In this document: one piece after another, positions 1-12,900 of the stretch
How the letters are laid out: the number at the start of each line of letters is the position of its first letter
How positions within the stretch are numbered: the stretch's first letter is position 1
NCBI GenBank assembly: GCA_963691655.1
Contig: OY829328.1
Location: forward strand, 3,376,204-3,440,203
Source of the DNA: Toxonevra muliebris
Lineage: Eukaryota; Arthropoda; Insecta; Diptera; Pallopteridae
Length of the DNA stretch: 64,000 bases
Direction of reading: 5' to 3'
Notes under the pieces: model-generated
Database searches by the model: none
Told to the model about the DNA's origin: nothing
What the model saw: the letters and a program-made list of their open reading frames with translations, nothing else
Made by a program: the position numbers and the translations under genes

Positions 1-618
1 AATTTGAAACAATACACAAAAATTTGAAATGGCGGACAAGGGCTCAGAATAATTAATTCATTCATTTTGGAAAAAATAAAAATCAAAACGATTGAAAAAA
101 ACTTTGTTGAAAAATAAACTTAGTTATAAATAGTTGCTATCTTTTAGTTCTTCTGTATGCATTTTAAAATCAATTCAGAATTGTCAGAGTGTGCTCTGAT
201 CAGAGCGTGCTCGGTGTGCTCGTGCTTTACTCTACTCCGTGCTTTGAGTTAAAAAAGAAAAACGCCTATATACAAGATGCGCGTTCCATTTTTTTCAACT
301 ATCTATAAAAGATACATAAATTCAAAACTGGTAACAACAAAAAATGAAGTGAAGTATTATATTTTGAAATAAATAAACATACCTCACATCATGTTTTTAC
401 GTTTACTTAAAATGATGATTTCAAGGGTCAAATGAAGCTTTTCAAAGTTGTTTTGGACGTTTTCCAAAAAAAATTCTGGCAGCACTGACAGCCCTCGTAA
501 TTTTATTGTGAATTGCCAAAAAAAAAAAAAAAAAAAAACGAAGAAGAAAAAACAAACACAAAGGATTTGTCAAAACAGAAATTAAAAATTTATCTGCGCT
601 GAACTTAATAAGAAGGCC
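1..618. other. AT-rich flank upstream of the first coding exon
   Basis: No gene is seen. A stretch at about 175-240 rich in TCAGAG and GTGCTC words, ending in an ACTCTACTC motif, has a related copy at about 42640-42705, so it is a dispersed repeat. The last 80 bases before 619 would be the 5' leader of the exon that starts there. Confidence 0.4.
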
Positions 619-930
619 ATGCGTTCCAAAAAATGTAAGCAAAAGCTAAGGAAGATCAAACATCGTGTGGGATTTCGTAAACATACTAACATTTTTCAAG
701 CTGAAAACACTTGTAAATCCGCCACCAGCATAATATCAAAAACAGCCGTAAAAATATTAGCGAAAAAAAATAAAAAAGGAGCAGGAAACCAGAAAATGAA
801 GGGGAAGAAATTAGAAATGAAGATGCAAAGAAAACGACTGGAAAGAGCGGAAGCCAAAAGGTTTGGCGGTTGTAATAATAATGGTAGTATCAGCCACGTT
901 ATTTCTAATAGTGAAGCAGCAGTGACAATA
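619..930 (+). CDS. Lys-rich coding exon, proposed first exon of the NYN gene
   Basis: The ATG at 619 opens a 104-codon exon ending at a perfect GTAAGT donor (931). The product is strongly basic (KKCKQKLRKIKHR at the start, KMKGKKLEMKMQRKRLERAE in the middle) and looks like a nuclear or nucleolar N-terminus. It ends in phase 0, matching the acceptor before 10006, where the frame continues into the NYN gene. The frame cannot join the HD gene that starts at 1618, because no acceptor precedes that start. It could instead be the first exon of a different plus-strand gene. Confidence 0.45.
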
Positions 931-3900
931 GTAAGTGAAAAAATCAAAGTTTCAATTTATTAATTTTGTTTTTGCGATTTTAACGATAAGCTCGTAAGCT
1001 CTCTTATCCAAAGCAAAGTGTAGTGACTGACTTGGTCCGATTCCTGAGAATTATGTATCCATTAAACATTTAGACTACGCATGTGCTGCACTAAATTGCG
1101 CAAAAAATCTTTTCGTTTCGCATAAAAAGTCGAGGGTAGCTTTCGCCTCAATTAAATAATAGAGTTGCCGCCCATTTATAGTTTTTAATTTGAGGAATTT
1201 TCTTTTTAAAAAGGATGCGTGTTATTCATTCATCCATTTGAATATTACTTAATAAGTAAGCTTCTTATTTACTTTTACCACCATAAATTAATTTCATGTT
1301 ATTAAAATTATTAAATAATTTTGAAGCAATTCGTTAGCCTGGCAATGGCGCGTAAATAACAGCTTACCACCCACCGTCGGCCATTGATATTCGCATATTT
1401 CTACCCTGGAAAAAAAAGGGGATTGTGAAAGTAAAAAAGAAAGAAAATTCATAAACAAAGGTTGAATCATCAGTACGCGAATAGAAAAAAAATTGATTCC
1501 AAAAACATGTATCGTGCATACGCGTCCTAAAGTGAAAGTTTACGTTTTGTGAGAAAATAAAGAAACAGAAATCCCACCTTAACCAACAGATAAGAACAAG
1601 CAATCTTCTTAACACACATGGAGGAAATTTGGCATAAAGCCTGCACCCACTATGATGTACCTGAAGACGTGGCCAAAAGCTGGTATGAACGCATTTATCA
1701 GCGTCTGAATAAAACTGCAGATGCTGCACGTTACTATCACAATTGGAATGAGATGTTCTTACATAAAACCGAACATCTTCAAAGCTGCAAGCCCAGCATT
1801 GTGCTGGCTGCATTTTTTCAGTATTATAATTTTGATGGTAACCACAGTTGTGCCAAGGAAAATTGTGAAGCATTCGTGAAATTTTGTTGCGATGCACAAT
1901 TGGAAGATGTAAGTTTAAAGTAATTGTTTCGTTTTGCGTTGTATTTTATTTTTGCTTTCTTCTAGGAAGAATCAAAATCTTTAATTTTTAAATTACTTGG
2001 TGATAAATCGATAGAAGAAACTAAGCTTGCGGCAAGCTATGAAGATGATGCAAATATGTTACAAGATTTGGATTTAGTTATACTTGCGTGAGTCATCAAT
2101 TCGAAACAAATAAAATATTTTTATTTATAGAGGGTGCGAGGGACCAAGTGTTATTAAAATGTGCGAATGTTAGCGATGGTCAATTTTAATGCTCTGTCTT
2201 TTTTAATTTGTCGTTTGGGTTATAATAAGATCTCAATAACTGCGAAACTGTAGGTAACATAGCTGATGAATAAGTAATATACTAGAATTATCATTTACTT
2301 AAATTTATCTTCGATAATGATTTTTATGAGTAATTGAGAAATGAATAAATGCAAGAGGTATTTGGTATTATATCCTGAACCAAAGCCCGGCCAAGTAGCT
2401 ACTCACTTCTTGAATATAGAAGTAAAATGTATAATTTTTCGAAAGAAGAAAGATTAATAGAGTAAATAATTTTTTAGGTCCCTTCCATTCGAATATAAAT
2501 ATAACACAAACATGAAAGCTTAGCCAAGGCTGTCCACTGGCTATTGAGCCATGAGTATAGTAATATTATTGATAGTAAAAGAAGTCGCATAACACAATTC
2601 AAAAATTGTATGAATTTCTATCTCTAAAACGTTTTGTAATTATACTCTGAAAAATACCAAGGTTTGGATGCGTTGACACAATTAACATTATCTTTGTGAA
2701 AAAGTGTATTTTCTTGAAATAGAAAAAAATTACAAAATGCAATCAGAAATGAGGCAAGCAACATGTGGTCCCTCGTTCACTTCGCTATGTTCAATTTATT
2801 TGTGTATTTGTTTTGCATAGTTTTAATTTGCTTGTAGTGCTCCGCCAGATGATTATAAAAATTATACGCAATTATTGCGTCTCGAGTACAGCAACATGAA
2901 TGATGAAAACTACAAAATGATGAGATTAAAGGTTTGTGGTTTTAATTTTTAGTTTTGTCAACACACATTCTAGTCATATTGATGTTTTTCTTTTAGGTTC
3001 TGCAAACTTTGCTAACGATTCCGAATATATTTTCAACAACAGAATTTCAATCCAAATATGAAGAAGCAGCACGCTTAAATATAAAACACGAAATTAGCGA
3101 ATTAAAAAAATAATTAAAGTCTGCTTAGATATAGTATTAGTTAAATTACGAAATGCTTTACTCAGATGACTACTTCTAAAAACAAAAATGCATTATTTTA
3201 TTATTTAAATTAAAAATTAAATCAAAATATACGATATTAAAATTTTATAGTCAAAAGTAATATACGGGACATTATTTGAATTTTATTGCAATTATACAAA
3301 GTTAGTGTTGGAACATTAGAAACAAACATTTGTTTTCTTGTGTGCTTCGTCGTGTGTATTATGTGCGCTGCTTCTTCGAAAGCTACTTATATAAAGAATT
3401 GTATAGGTTCGATTACTGTTTTGAAATTGTCTCAATTAAAATTGTTTGTATTGTATCTTTATTATATAAATAAATATAATATAAAAAAGTGTAACATGTA
3501 GTTTCTTTGACTCCCGTCCCAATAAAAACAGTAAATAAAAAATAAATTACTGCTGCGGCAAAGGTAAGTAGCAGGAAAATCAACTGAAACTTCTTAGTAG
3601 AAAATATTTCAGTACAATTATTCGATTTATCGAGTTTTTGTATTCTCTGGAATTCTCATTCTATTAATACCTTATTCGCACCAGTGAACGAAAATAAACC
3701 GAACGTTTCATGAACGTTCTCTTAATGAGTCATATTTTAGTGGTTGTAATGTATGTATGCGAGCCCGAGTCGATTCTATTCACGACTTTTTCCGTTTATT
3801 TAAAATATTTGATTGTAACACTTTTTTTTTTTTAAGTAAAAACAAAAATTTTTACCTATAATAGTTAACTAAAATTATTTTTTAAATGCTATTATCTCAT

Positions 3901-6900
3901 AACTATAGTTTTGCATATATATTACCATACTTCATTACTAAGGTGACGATATATGAATTTTGCATTCACTTGTTTGTGCTCATGATATGAAATTATCAAA
4001 ACAAAATACACTAAATGAAATATTCGTTTAGAAAGAACACAATAGCACTTGTAAATTCCTTTTAAAGTCGAGTTAAGGGGGAATATACACCTAGAAGCGT
4101 GAAAAACGTCAAGTTGTGAAAGAAATTTTAAGGAAGCCTTTACCAATTTCGGATTGACTTTTTTTTTTTTTTTTTTAATAAAAGCACTCACTTCTGAAAA
4201 TATTCAATATTGGCCGAGTTTTGTGTACTTTTTCAACTGCCGCGAAAAAGAGGTCGTTCGAGGTGACCACTCTCATTTCATCTGTAATCAACAGAAATGA
4301 AAAAAATTTACAGCACTAGTCTTTGTCGTAGGGGATTTTGATAATACTTTTATTTGACAAAATGGCGGGCGTTTGAACTTTCAAGTAGTGATTTTTAAGC
4401 AAAAATTTGTTAATATTTTGCAAAAAAAAAACTAAGCCACTAAAAAAAATCCTACGACAAATACTAGATGAAAAAAAATCAAGTCAATCGGTTCAGTGGT
4501 TGTTAAGATATTTTGGTCACCGATTTGAAAAATATGGTTTTGAGAAAAACTCATTTTAAAGATAAGCAATGACTTGTTCTACCAAACTGATCCGGCTGCT
4601 TGGTGGCTGCAAACAGCCGTTATTTCTTCGATTTTTTCTTGAAATTTTTACCAGACATTCTTAAGGCCTCAAGCTTCAAGAAAACACCAAAATTGAAAAA
4701 TCTTTTTTTTAACCACTCTAGGTGTAAATAAGTAAATATCCAAAAATTGTTAAAAAGTTCTAACGTACACTACCAGTGATAACTAAACAAAGCACCCACT
4801 CAGAAGTGAATTCGTTTTCATTGTTTTTAAATCGTTTTGTATTTCGTTCCTTTGAATGAGCAGAACAAACCGAAAAAGAACGACTTATTTTTGTTTGTTC
4901 TCGTTCTCTGATTCGCATAGCCGCAATTGGCAAGTAATACCTAAAAGATTTGAAATTAATCTATATTATCAGTTTATTTTCCCTACTCGGTAAGTATCCT
5001 TTTTATTTAATTTAATAAATTTCGAAAAATGTTTTCTTTATTTTAATAAAACTTTTTTTTTGACAAAACAGAATTCAGAAGAAACACTCACCACAACTGT
5101 AAATTGCAAACCTTGGAGAAACAAGAAATTTAGATATTTTACTAATTCGGTAATTCATAATAAGATTATTTACTAAAAAAAAAACGAGATTCAGCCATTT
5201 CATAGATACACGCCCAACAATTTTCTACCGTTTTTCACATCTACGCGGCAATAGCTGTTTTATACATATGAAAAAATGAACAGAATTTTTGCACGTATGC
5301 CTATGAAATGGCTACCACTGGCATAAAGTTATGTTATAAAATCTACTTTTGATTGAAATTGGAAAAAAATCAGTACAAATTAAGGGTATTCCCTTGAACG
5401 TGTAAAACCGTAAACCGTGTTAAGTTTGTAAGTGTTCATGGTTGTTTTCGGGATCGCATATTTCGATAAACGTGTAAATCCGCGCGTAACTCAACTATTT
5501 GAGAGTTTGATCAGAGTTCCATCTTAGTATTAAATATTTTTTGTTTCTCAACCATGCATTGATACACAGCAGTTAAACTATTAAACAAATTGCTCAAAAA
5601 TGGTGACAAAAAGTGAATAAGTATTATTACTTCAATTTATTGAAGACACTGCAATAAATGATTTGCTTATGCTGGAAATGTTTAGACCAAGTGATGTTAG
5701 CTACTTATTTCTGTACATGTTATATTCGTATATAAACTTAAAACTATTTTTTTCATTCGTAGAGAATACCCAGCAAGAAGAGGATGCAATTTCTGAGGAA
5801 TGGGCCTGTGCACATTGCTCTCGATATTCGGTTCCATGACGACCTGATTCTGTCCTGAAACCTAGAAGGTTTTTAACAGAAATTTTCAAGCCACGATCGA
5901 AAAATGTATTTAGACCGCGAGGCCAAAATACATTTAACCAAATGAATTTTGACCACCGTACCAAATGAAGAGTGGCCTGATTTCACTTTATCTAATTCCA
6001 TTCACTAATTATATATTTTCGCGGTCTTAAATCATATAGTCAAATGTATTTTAGCAACACAGTCTAACTATATTTTTAAAATCAAGCGGTCTAATTTTAT
6101 TGAGTCTGAAAACACTGCGATTGTAGTGAAATGGCTGAATGTGCCGACTACATTTCTTTTTTTTTAACAAAGATTTGAATAAATAAAAACTTCTTTTATT
6201 TATTTTTAAAATTCGGTTTATTATTCAGCCGACATGTTTACGGCGTCTCATATTTTCAAATAAAATTATTTTGTATCAAATTATTTTAACTACAGGCAAC
6301 ACTGAAATTTTCGAGGCTGTTTACGATTCAAATTTGCCTCTCAATATGACGAGGTAACTGTAAACTATTTTCCTTACCAATTTTGACGATTCGTTTTCGA
6401 GGCTCGAAAATATACAAGGTTTACAACGTTTTCGAGGCATTTATACGTTGAAGGGAATTCCCTTATTGTTTCTGTATTTCGATAGCAATTTTAATCATAG
6501 GTGATTTTCAAAATATAGTTTTTGGTGGCACGACTGTGCGATTAATCAGTTAATCAATATTTTTTGATTAAAATCATGGTTATTTGTTTAATAATAAAAA
6601 AAAAAGAAAAACCAAGTAGTTTCATGAACTGAGCATCAAATTAAAAAATTAATTATATATTTCATTAAGGGGTTACGCCACCCCTAAGAGTCGAAAGTCG
6701 CTGCCAAGTATGGCGAGTACAAACGGTGCACATTGCAACTGCCACAATTTTCATCAAACTGCAACAAAAAAAATCAGTGATTTATTAAACATCAATGACT
6801 ACGCTAAAAATCGCTAAATGAATTTCAGAGATTTTTGGCTATAATTCCGATTCTGACAGTCTTCATCTCCAAATACACACAAATTTTATTACTTTTTAAT

Positions 6901-9900
6901 TAAATAAAAAATATGGAAGAAATTTCACTTTTTTGAGGGTATTAATTAAAAGTTGGGGAAAGGCATGAAGGTTGAGACGGATTTTGTTTTTATGTCCAAA
7001 ATTTTTTACTATACATACGGTTGCAAACGTAATGTCTACGCAATTTCGGCACGTGAAAAAACTTCGCGTTATGTTGGCACACTTTAAATGGAATGGTCGT
7101 TGACACTTGTTGCATTCCACGGAATTTGTGCTAGTTAGTCTAAATGTGGATAATTTAAATTAAAAATTTAAGTGAATTAAATAAAACACTTATAAAAGTT
7201 CAATAGCAATTCCCAACATAAATAAGCATTAAAATGAGGTCTCTGACGTTTTCTCTCCAAAACATATAACGGCACATAGTGTCTCAACCTACATGCCTTC
7301 ATGTGTCTCAACCTGCAAGCAACGCCGCTATTTTGAATTGATGTAATATTTTTTTCACTATGTAAAAATATTCGTACCGTTAGTGAAAAAAAAGAAAAAA
7401 ATATTGGAATGTCTCAACTTGCATCGCTTCCCCCTATGTAAAAATAAAAATATTTGTTATTTTTTGAAGAAAAAGTTTGATAGAGATACTCTCTTAGCCT
7501 TTATTATGGCCGATATCCTGGATGGCATGGAGTCGACAAGCTCTTTAAGGATATCATTTGTTTTTTTTTTAATACCAAACTTTGTTGAGAAATCCAATAA
7601 GGAATTTCATAATATGCAAGGTGATTTAGCGGACTTAAGTCCGGCCATCTACCTGATCATTCCAGCCGTTAAATTCTAACATAATCGAAAACATTTTGAA
7701 TCTACAACCAAATAAGGATCAATATTTCAACTTTTTTACTATTTCTAAAGTTACCAATATTGAGAATAACATAAGGGACCCCGGATATAGGAGGATATTT
7801 CCACAGTCAAGCCATAAGACTGTAAATTTGACTATACCGACGACCGGCGACGGACTTACCGAAGATTAAATGCGCATAGAAAATTGAGTTCGATTTCCCT
7901 GATATTATAATTTTTCTCGAGTCTTCCAAAATCCAATTGCTGTAGTTTTTAGTCCATGCCAGGTAGTTTGCTTCTACCCAATTCGTTAACGATTTTTTGG
8001 CTGATCGTCTACCATACAGGCCGAACTCTCGTTGCTTTTGCGTAAGGTTTCGTCACTTTATTCACGCTATAATAGCTCTTCTGTAATGACTCCTTGTAAT
8101 GACTGCTTTTTTGAATCGATCCTTTAAGCATATTCTTCGGGTTATGCCATTTCTTCTCGTATTTGTCTTCCATAGTCTCTTTGATCCTTTTGTCCTTTTA
8201 AGCGAGTTCAAATTGCCCTTTTTTTTGGATAATTTTAACAGCAGTCGAATGCAAGCATCAGATTTCTTCAGGTATTTAACTTTATGACAGTCCTTGATCC
8301 CTAAGAACAAAAATTTCGATCTTTTGCTTATACTTTGCAGTTGTTCTTGACATTTCTTTAAAAATCCTTTTTTCGTCAAGACTGCCGTTTCGGAATCCGC
8401 CACAATTCCTCATCAGTGATCTTAGTTCTTAATCTTTCAATATCCTATATAAGCTACTAATATTTGAAATCATAACCCAGAATTATAGATTTGATTCCAA
8501 ATATCTTCACTGAATAGAGATATTGAGAAAAACTACCACTACCGTTCTATATTGTATTCATTTCAATTAAAATAGGAAACTCTTTTCTAGGAGCTCTTTG
8601 TTTACTCTTGCCAAATAAGAATAACAATAACAAAAGCAAAAATAATAAAAAGAGAAAAGACAAATGTCAAAATGATGCACCAAAACCAAATCGCACTGTT
8701 TGTCTAACCCGCAAGCTTTTCACCTCCTTTCACCATGGAACTCGACATTCAAGCATCAAAATACTGCATGGCCGTGCAGTGTTTAAAATGGGTCTAAGTG
8801 GCCAATTTAAGGTATTTAAATAGTTTAAACCCTGTTTAAATTTGAGTGATGAAACTGAAATTTTGCGAATCAATTGTCGATTGTAGTTTAAATCGCCGAT
8901 CTGAAACCGACCCTAAGTCTAACCTTGTGGATATCGTCGCTATCATATCGAATGTGAAAAATTAATTTTTTTAGATTGGGTACTATGTCGACAAAATCTA
9001 ATTCCAAGACCGTACCATCAGTATTATCATTCGTTGCCGACATCTACTGAGATAGGAGATTCTCTTCCAGAGCCCGATCCTGGCAAAGAAGAAGAAAATA
9101 TTTTTGAAAACATAATTTCAATTGGTTTCCATTACCTATTAAAAAAATCGGGAGTACTTTAACTTTTTTTAAATACTTTTTAAATGAACAAAAAATTTTA
9201 ATGTAATTAAAACATTTTTATGAAGTAATATTCCTTGTGACGACCTCGATAGTGTAGTGGGTAGTACAATAGACTTTCACCCGGGGGGTTCGATTCCCGT
9301 CTGTCTTGGTGTGATGGTTAATTCTCATAATCGTCCTATACTCTCGATATGAAGTGAATGAAAAATATAGAATTATAAGAATGGGTACAAGTACACATCT
9401 TGGTAGGCAATGGTAATACCACAAAGTGCAAAAAAATGCCACACAGCCGTTCGGAACCGGCGTTAAACTATAGGTCTAAGCATTTGGTATCACAATGGAC
9501 CGTTCTGCCCCGAGTGTGTCCCTCGACAGCCACTTAAAAAAATGACGAGTATGAAACGTAAAATTTATTACAAAAGAAACTATCCAAAATGCCACATTCG
9601 CAGATTTGTAACAGCGAATTAGAAAAATCATTGATAAACACTGAAATGCAAAGTGACAAATATGATTTTTTGGCAAGTTAGCAAAAATTATTATCTGAAA
9701 AATCTTAATACCATACCAAAGAGAATTGAAATATTAATAAGAATAATGTAAAAACTTTCGTTTTTAGCGATCCGCTGATTTTGAGATTAAAATTAAAAAT
9801 TTCCGATTTCCGCATTCGCTAGTTTGACATGGTAGGGACGATATATAGCCAATTAATAATAGTGCCATAAATTCATACATTAAAGTGTCAATATTGGCTT

Positions 9901-12900
9901 AATCAAAGCATTATTTTATAAATAAATCAAATAGATTAATAATCGCACAGCCCAGTTACCGTTTAATTTCTATGATGAAGCTAAATATTCGTATGTATTT
10001 TGTAGGTAAAGAATAATTCCAATCAAAGATCCAATAACTCAAGCTCTGCTAAGCAGGGGGGACTAAGCCGCAGTCAGATTATGTCAAGGAAGTTACTGCG
10101 TTCCATTAAGCGACGTCAATTTCAACATACAAACACACCGCAATTTAAGAGAAAGCTCATCGACAGTTCTCTGGAAGAAGGTGAAATTAAAAGTGATGTT
10201 GAAGAAACTCTTGTTAGTAATGCTACTGCTTCCGAAGACAATGATGATGACTGCATTTACATTGAACCGGAAATTGATCAAATTGTTATAGACGATGATA
10301 CCCCTGCATCTAGTTCAAGTCATACTCTAAATCGTTTTGCTTCGGGCAAAATTTCAATAGTGGACAAATTGGAAAACTCGTCTATATCCGCAGAACATAC
10401 AAAACTTCTGACATCTACTCCGTTTGCTAAGTTAAAAGATAATTTACCAGCTGATGAGATCAATGACAATAAGGCGCCTGCATTTTTTATGGACACTTCC
10501 CGCACTCCCTGGTTTGAGCTCAATAAAAGTGATGCAGATTATATCAAATTGTCCACACTTCGCGAAAAAAATATTAAAAAACGCAAATCGACAAGATTCC
10601 TCAATAAAAACTCAAACCATTCATCGGATCAAGTAATTGTATTAGATGACTCCACCATTAGTGATATAACTTTGGAACCCCCTGCTAAGAAAAGTAATAC
10701 CCAAGTGGATACCAAAGCGATGGATGACTCGGTTATATTCATAAGTGAAACAAACCCAAACGTGCAGCAATTTATACCCTTAGAGTCTACGAATGTACCT
10801 AATGTATGTGTGAAGTTTGGAATAATATCTTTAAAGTTTATAATGTGAATGAGTTTTATGTTTCTGACAGCCTGTAAAAATCGTACAAAATCCACTTTCC
10901 CCAAAGAAGAAACCTTTCTATAACGAACTCTTTACCTCAAGCGAGAAAAAAGAGATGAACGCGTATAATATCAATGCGTACAATCCAGATGCTAATGAAA
11001 GGCCGATGACAAAACAACGCATGGTCTTAATTGATGGAAGCAACGTGGCTTTCAAGTAAGTGACACACTTGCTAAACGTAAAACTGTGCGATCAAATCGA
11101 TCATGATCGTATTACTAAAGTTTGTTGAATGATCGAGTAATTTTATTTGAGCATAAATATTTCACGCACAACAATGGATGCGAAAAAGGTCGGCCTTGGT
11201 CCTCAGCGGATAAATGTGCCATAATATTAGTCAACTGAGCAAAAATGTTATTAGCCAAAAGCTATATATTCGATTAATAATAATTCTGATTACTCCAATT
11301 CAGTTAAATTAAAAAAGGCTATAAATCGCCGTTACTTAATATTAGTCAAAATATTATAAAGATTTTAACCATAAAAAATTTTATCTGATATTTTTCTTCA
11401 GTAATTGTTAGTGGGAGTATGATAGATGGAAAAACCACAAAATTCAGTTCTGGGGGTGCAGAGCAGTGTAAACACATAACAATATAGTATAGTTGACTGT
11501 TGGTTTTCGCTATTCTAACTATTTGCAGGCCTAATAAAAATAACTGATTTCAATATACGTTATAAATGCATTATTCAATTATTCAATGCTGAAAAAGTAG
11601 AAATAAAAACATTCACATTTTGCAATTTTATCAGCCTATTAAAGTTAGCCAAATTTTGGCTAATTGTTTCTTAAAAATAAAAAAAAGACCCAAACGAACA
11701 TATCTGAAACAAATTTTTTCAGTTCACATATCTATAACATAGGTATATATTTTCTAATAATTTCAAAGTTGAAAAATTGCGTTAAAAAAAACATCAGAAA
11801 CTATAAAAAATTCTGAGGGCACTGTTTTGAATCCATGTAACTAAAAACCTATTGCATTTAAAAAATTTTGTCCAACGTGTTTTCGACAGATTTTTGTTTA
11901 ATATTTTGACAAAAGAAAAATAAAATTAACAAAACTCAAAATTTGATTTTTTTTATCAAAATTAATTGTGATTTTTTCCAAAAGGGTTTTTTTTGCTGTG
12001 CCAAAAGAAGTGCGTTCAATAAAACAAAAATTTTTTCAAGAACTGCATTGTACGATTACCGTAATAATCGCCGGTTACGATTAAGCGCAAAATGGCTATT
12101 ATATATCGACATCGGCATTGGCCAAATTTTTTAGGTAAAAAAAAAATCGTAATCGATCGGGCTCTATATGTATAATCATTAAATTTCTGCAGTGAAGAGT
12201 TAAGCAAATATGGATTACGGCCATTAATTTTGTATATTTATTGATTCAGACGGTTTTTTTTTTAATTTCAATGTTGTGAAAAAATGTTTGCCAACCATAA
12301 AAGATGATTATTTATGATTCGATTTCATTCTTTGAGTTTTTCTATCTATTATACCCCCAACAATTACTGAAGGAAAATCTCAGATACCTATTTTTATTAA
12401 CTTTTGTTGAATTTTTTACTCCACCGACTGGAGATTATATTCTACAATACCCTATTTTCCGTTCCACAGGCACAGTCTTGACGTAGAATTCTCTGTGAAA
12501 GGTTTAAAAATATGCATTGAATATTTCGATAAAATGGGGCACGAGGTCAAGGCTGTTGTGCCACAGTTTCGATTGCACAAATGCTCTGATCCAGATGAAA
12601 TGAGTAGACTGCATAAAGCGGGAAAAATTGTTTTTACTCCATGTAAATTTTTAAACGGAAAGAACTCTTCAAGCTATGATGATCGGTAAGTTTATATTCG
12701 TATTATTAAAATCGAGAGTCGACTCTATATAATGAAGAATTATTATTTTTTTTTTTTTTTGCTTGCAGTTTCGTTTTACAATTGGCCTGTGAACTGGATG
12801 CAGCCATTGTTTCCAATGATAATTATCGTGATTTAGTCCATGAAAATTCGGCATTTAAAAAAATGATCGAAAATCGCGTCATGAGTTTCACTTGGTGTAA

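Larger units (their letters stand above)
6471..9232. other. Intronic stretch, TE-derived in part
   Basis: No exon of the surrounding NYN gene can be placed with confidence. A short ACTGTGCGATTAATCAG-like word near 6531 recurs inverted near 9950 (AATCGCACAG), so the interval may lie between the ends of one element. Small Lys-rich frames at 7383-7679 (plus), 8062-8403 (minus) and 8593-8817 (plus, with an acceptor-like TTTCTAG before it) have no recognisable domain. Confidence 0.3.

Noticed and set aside
1364..1897. 177-codon minus-strand frame
   Set aside because: It is antisense to the first exon of the HD gene, whose spliced product matches a known family.
9233..9310. tRNA-like sequence with A and B boxes
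   Set aside because: The same head is joined to the same long non-tRNA body in three places, so it is a SINE head, not a tRNA gene.
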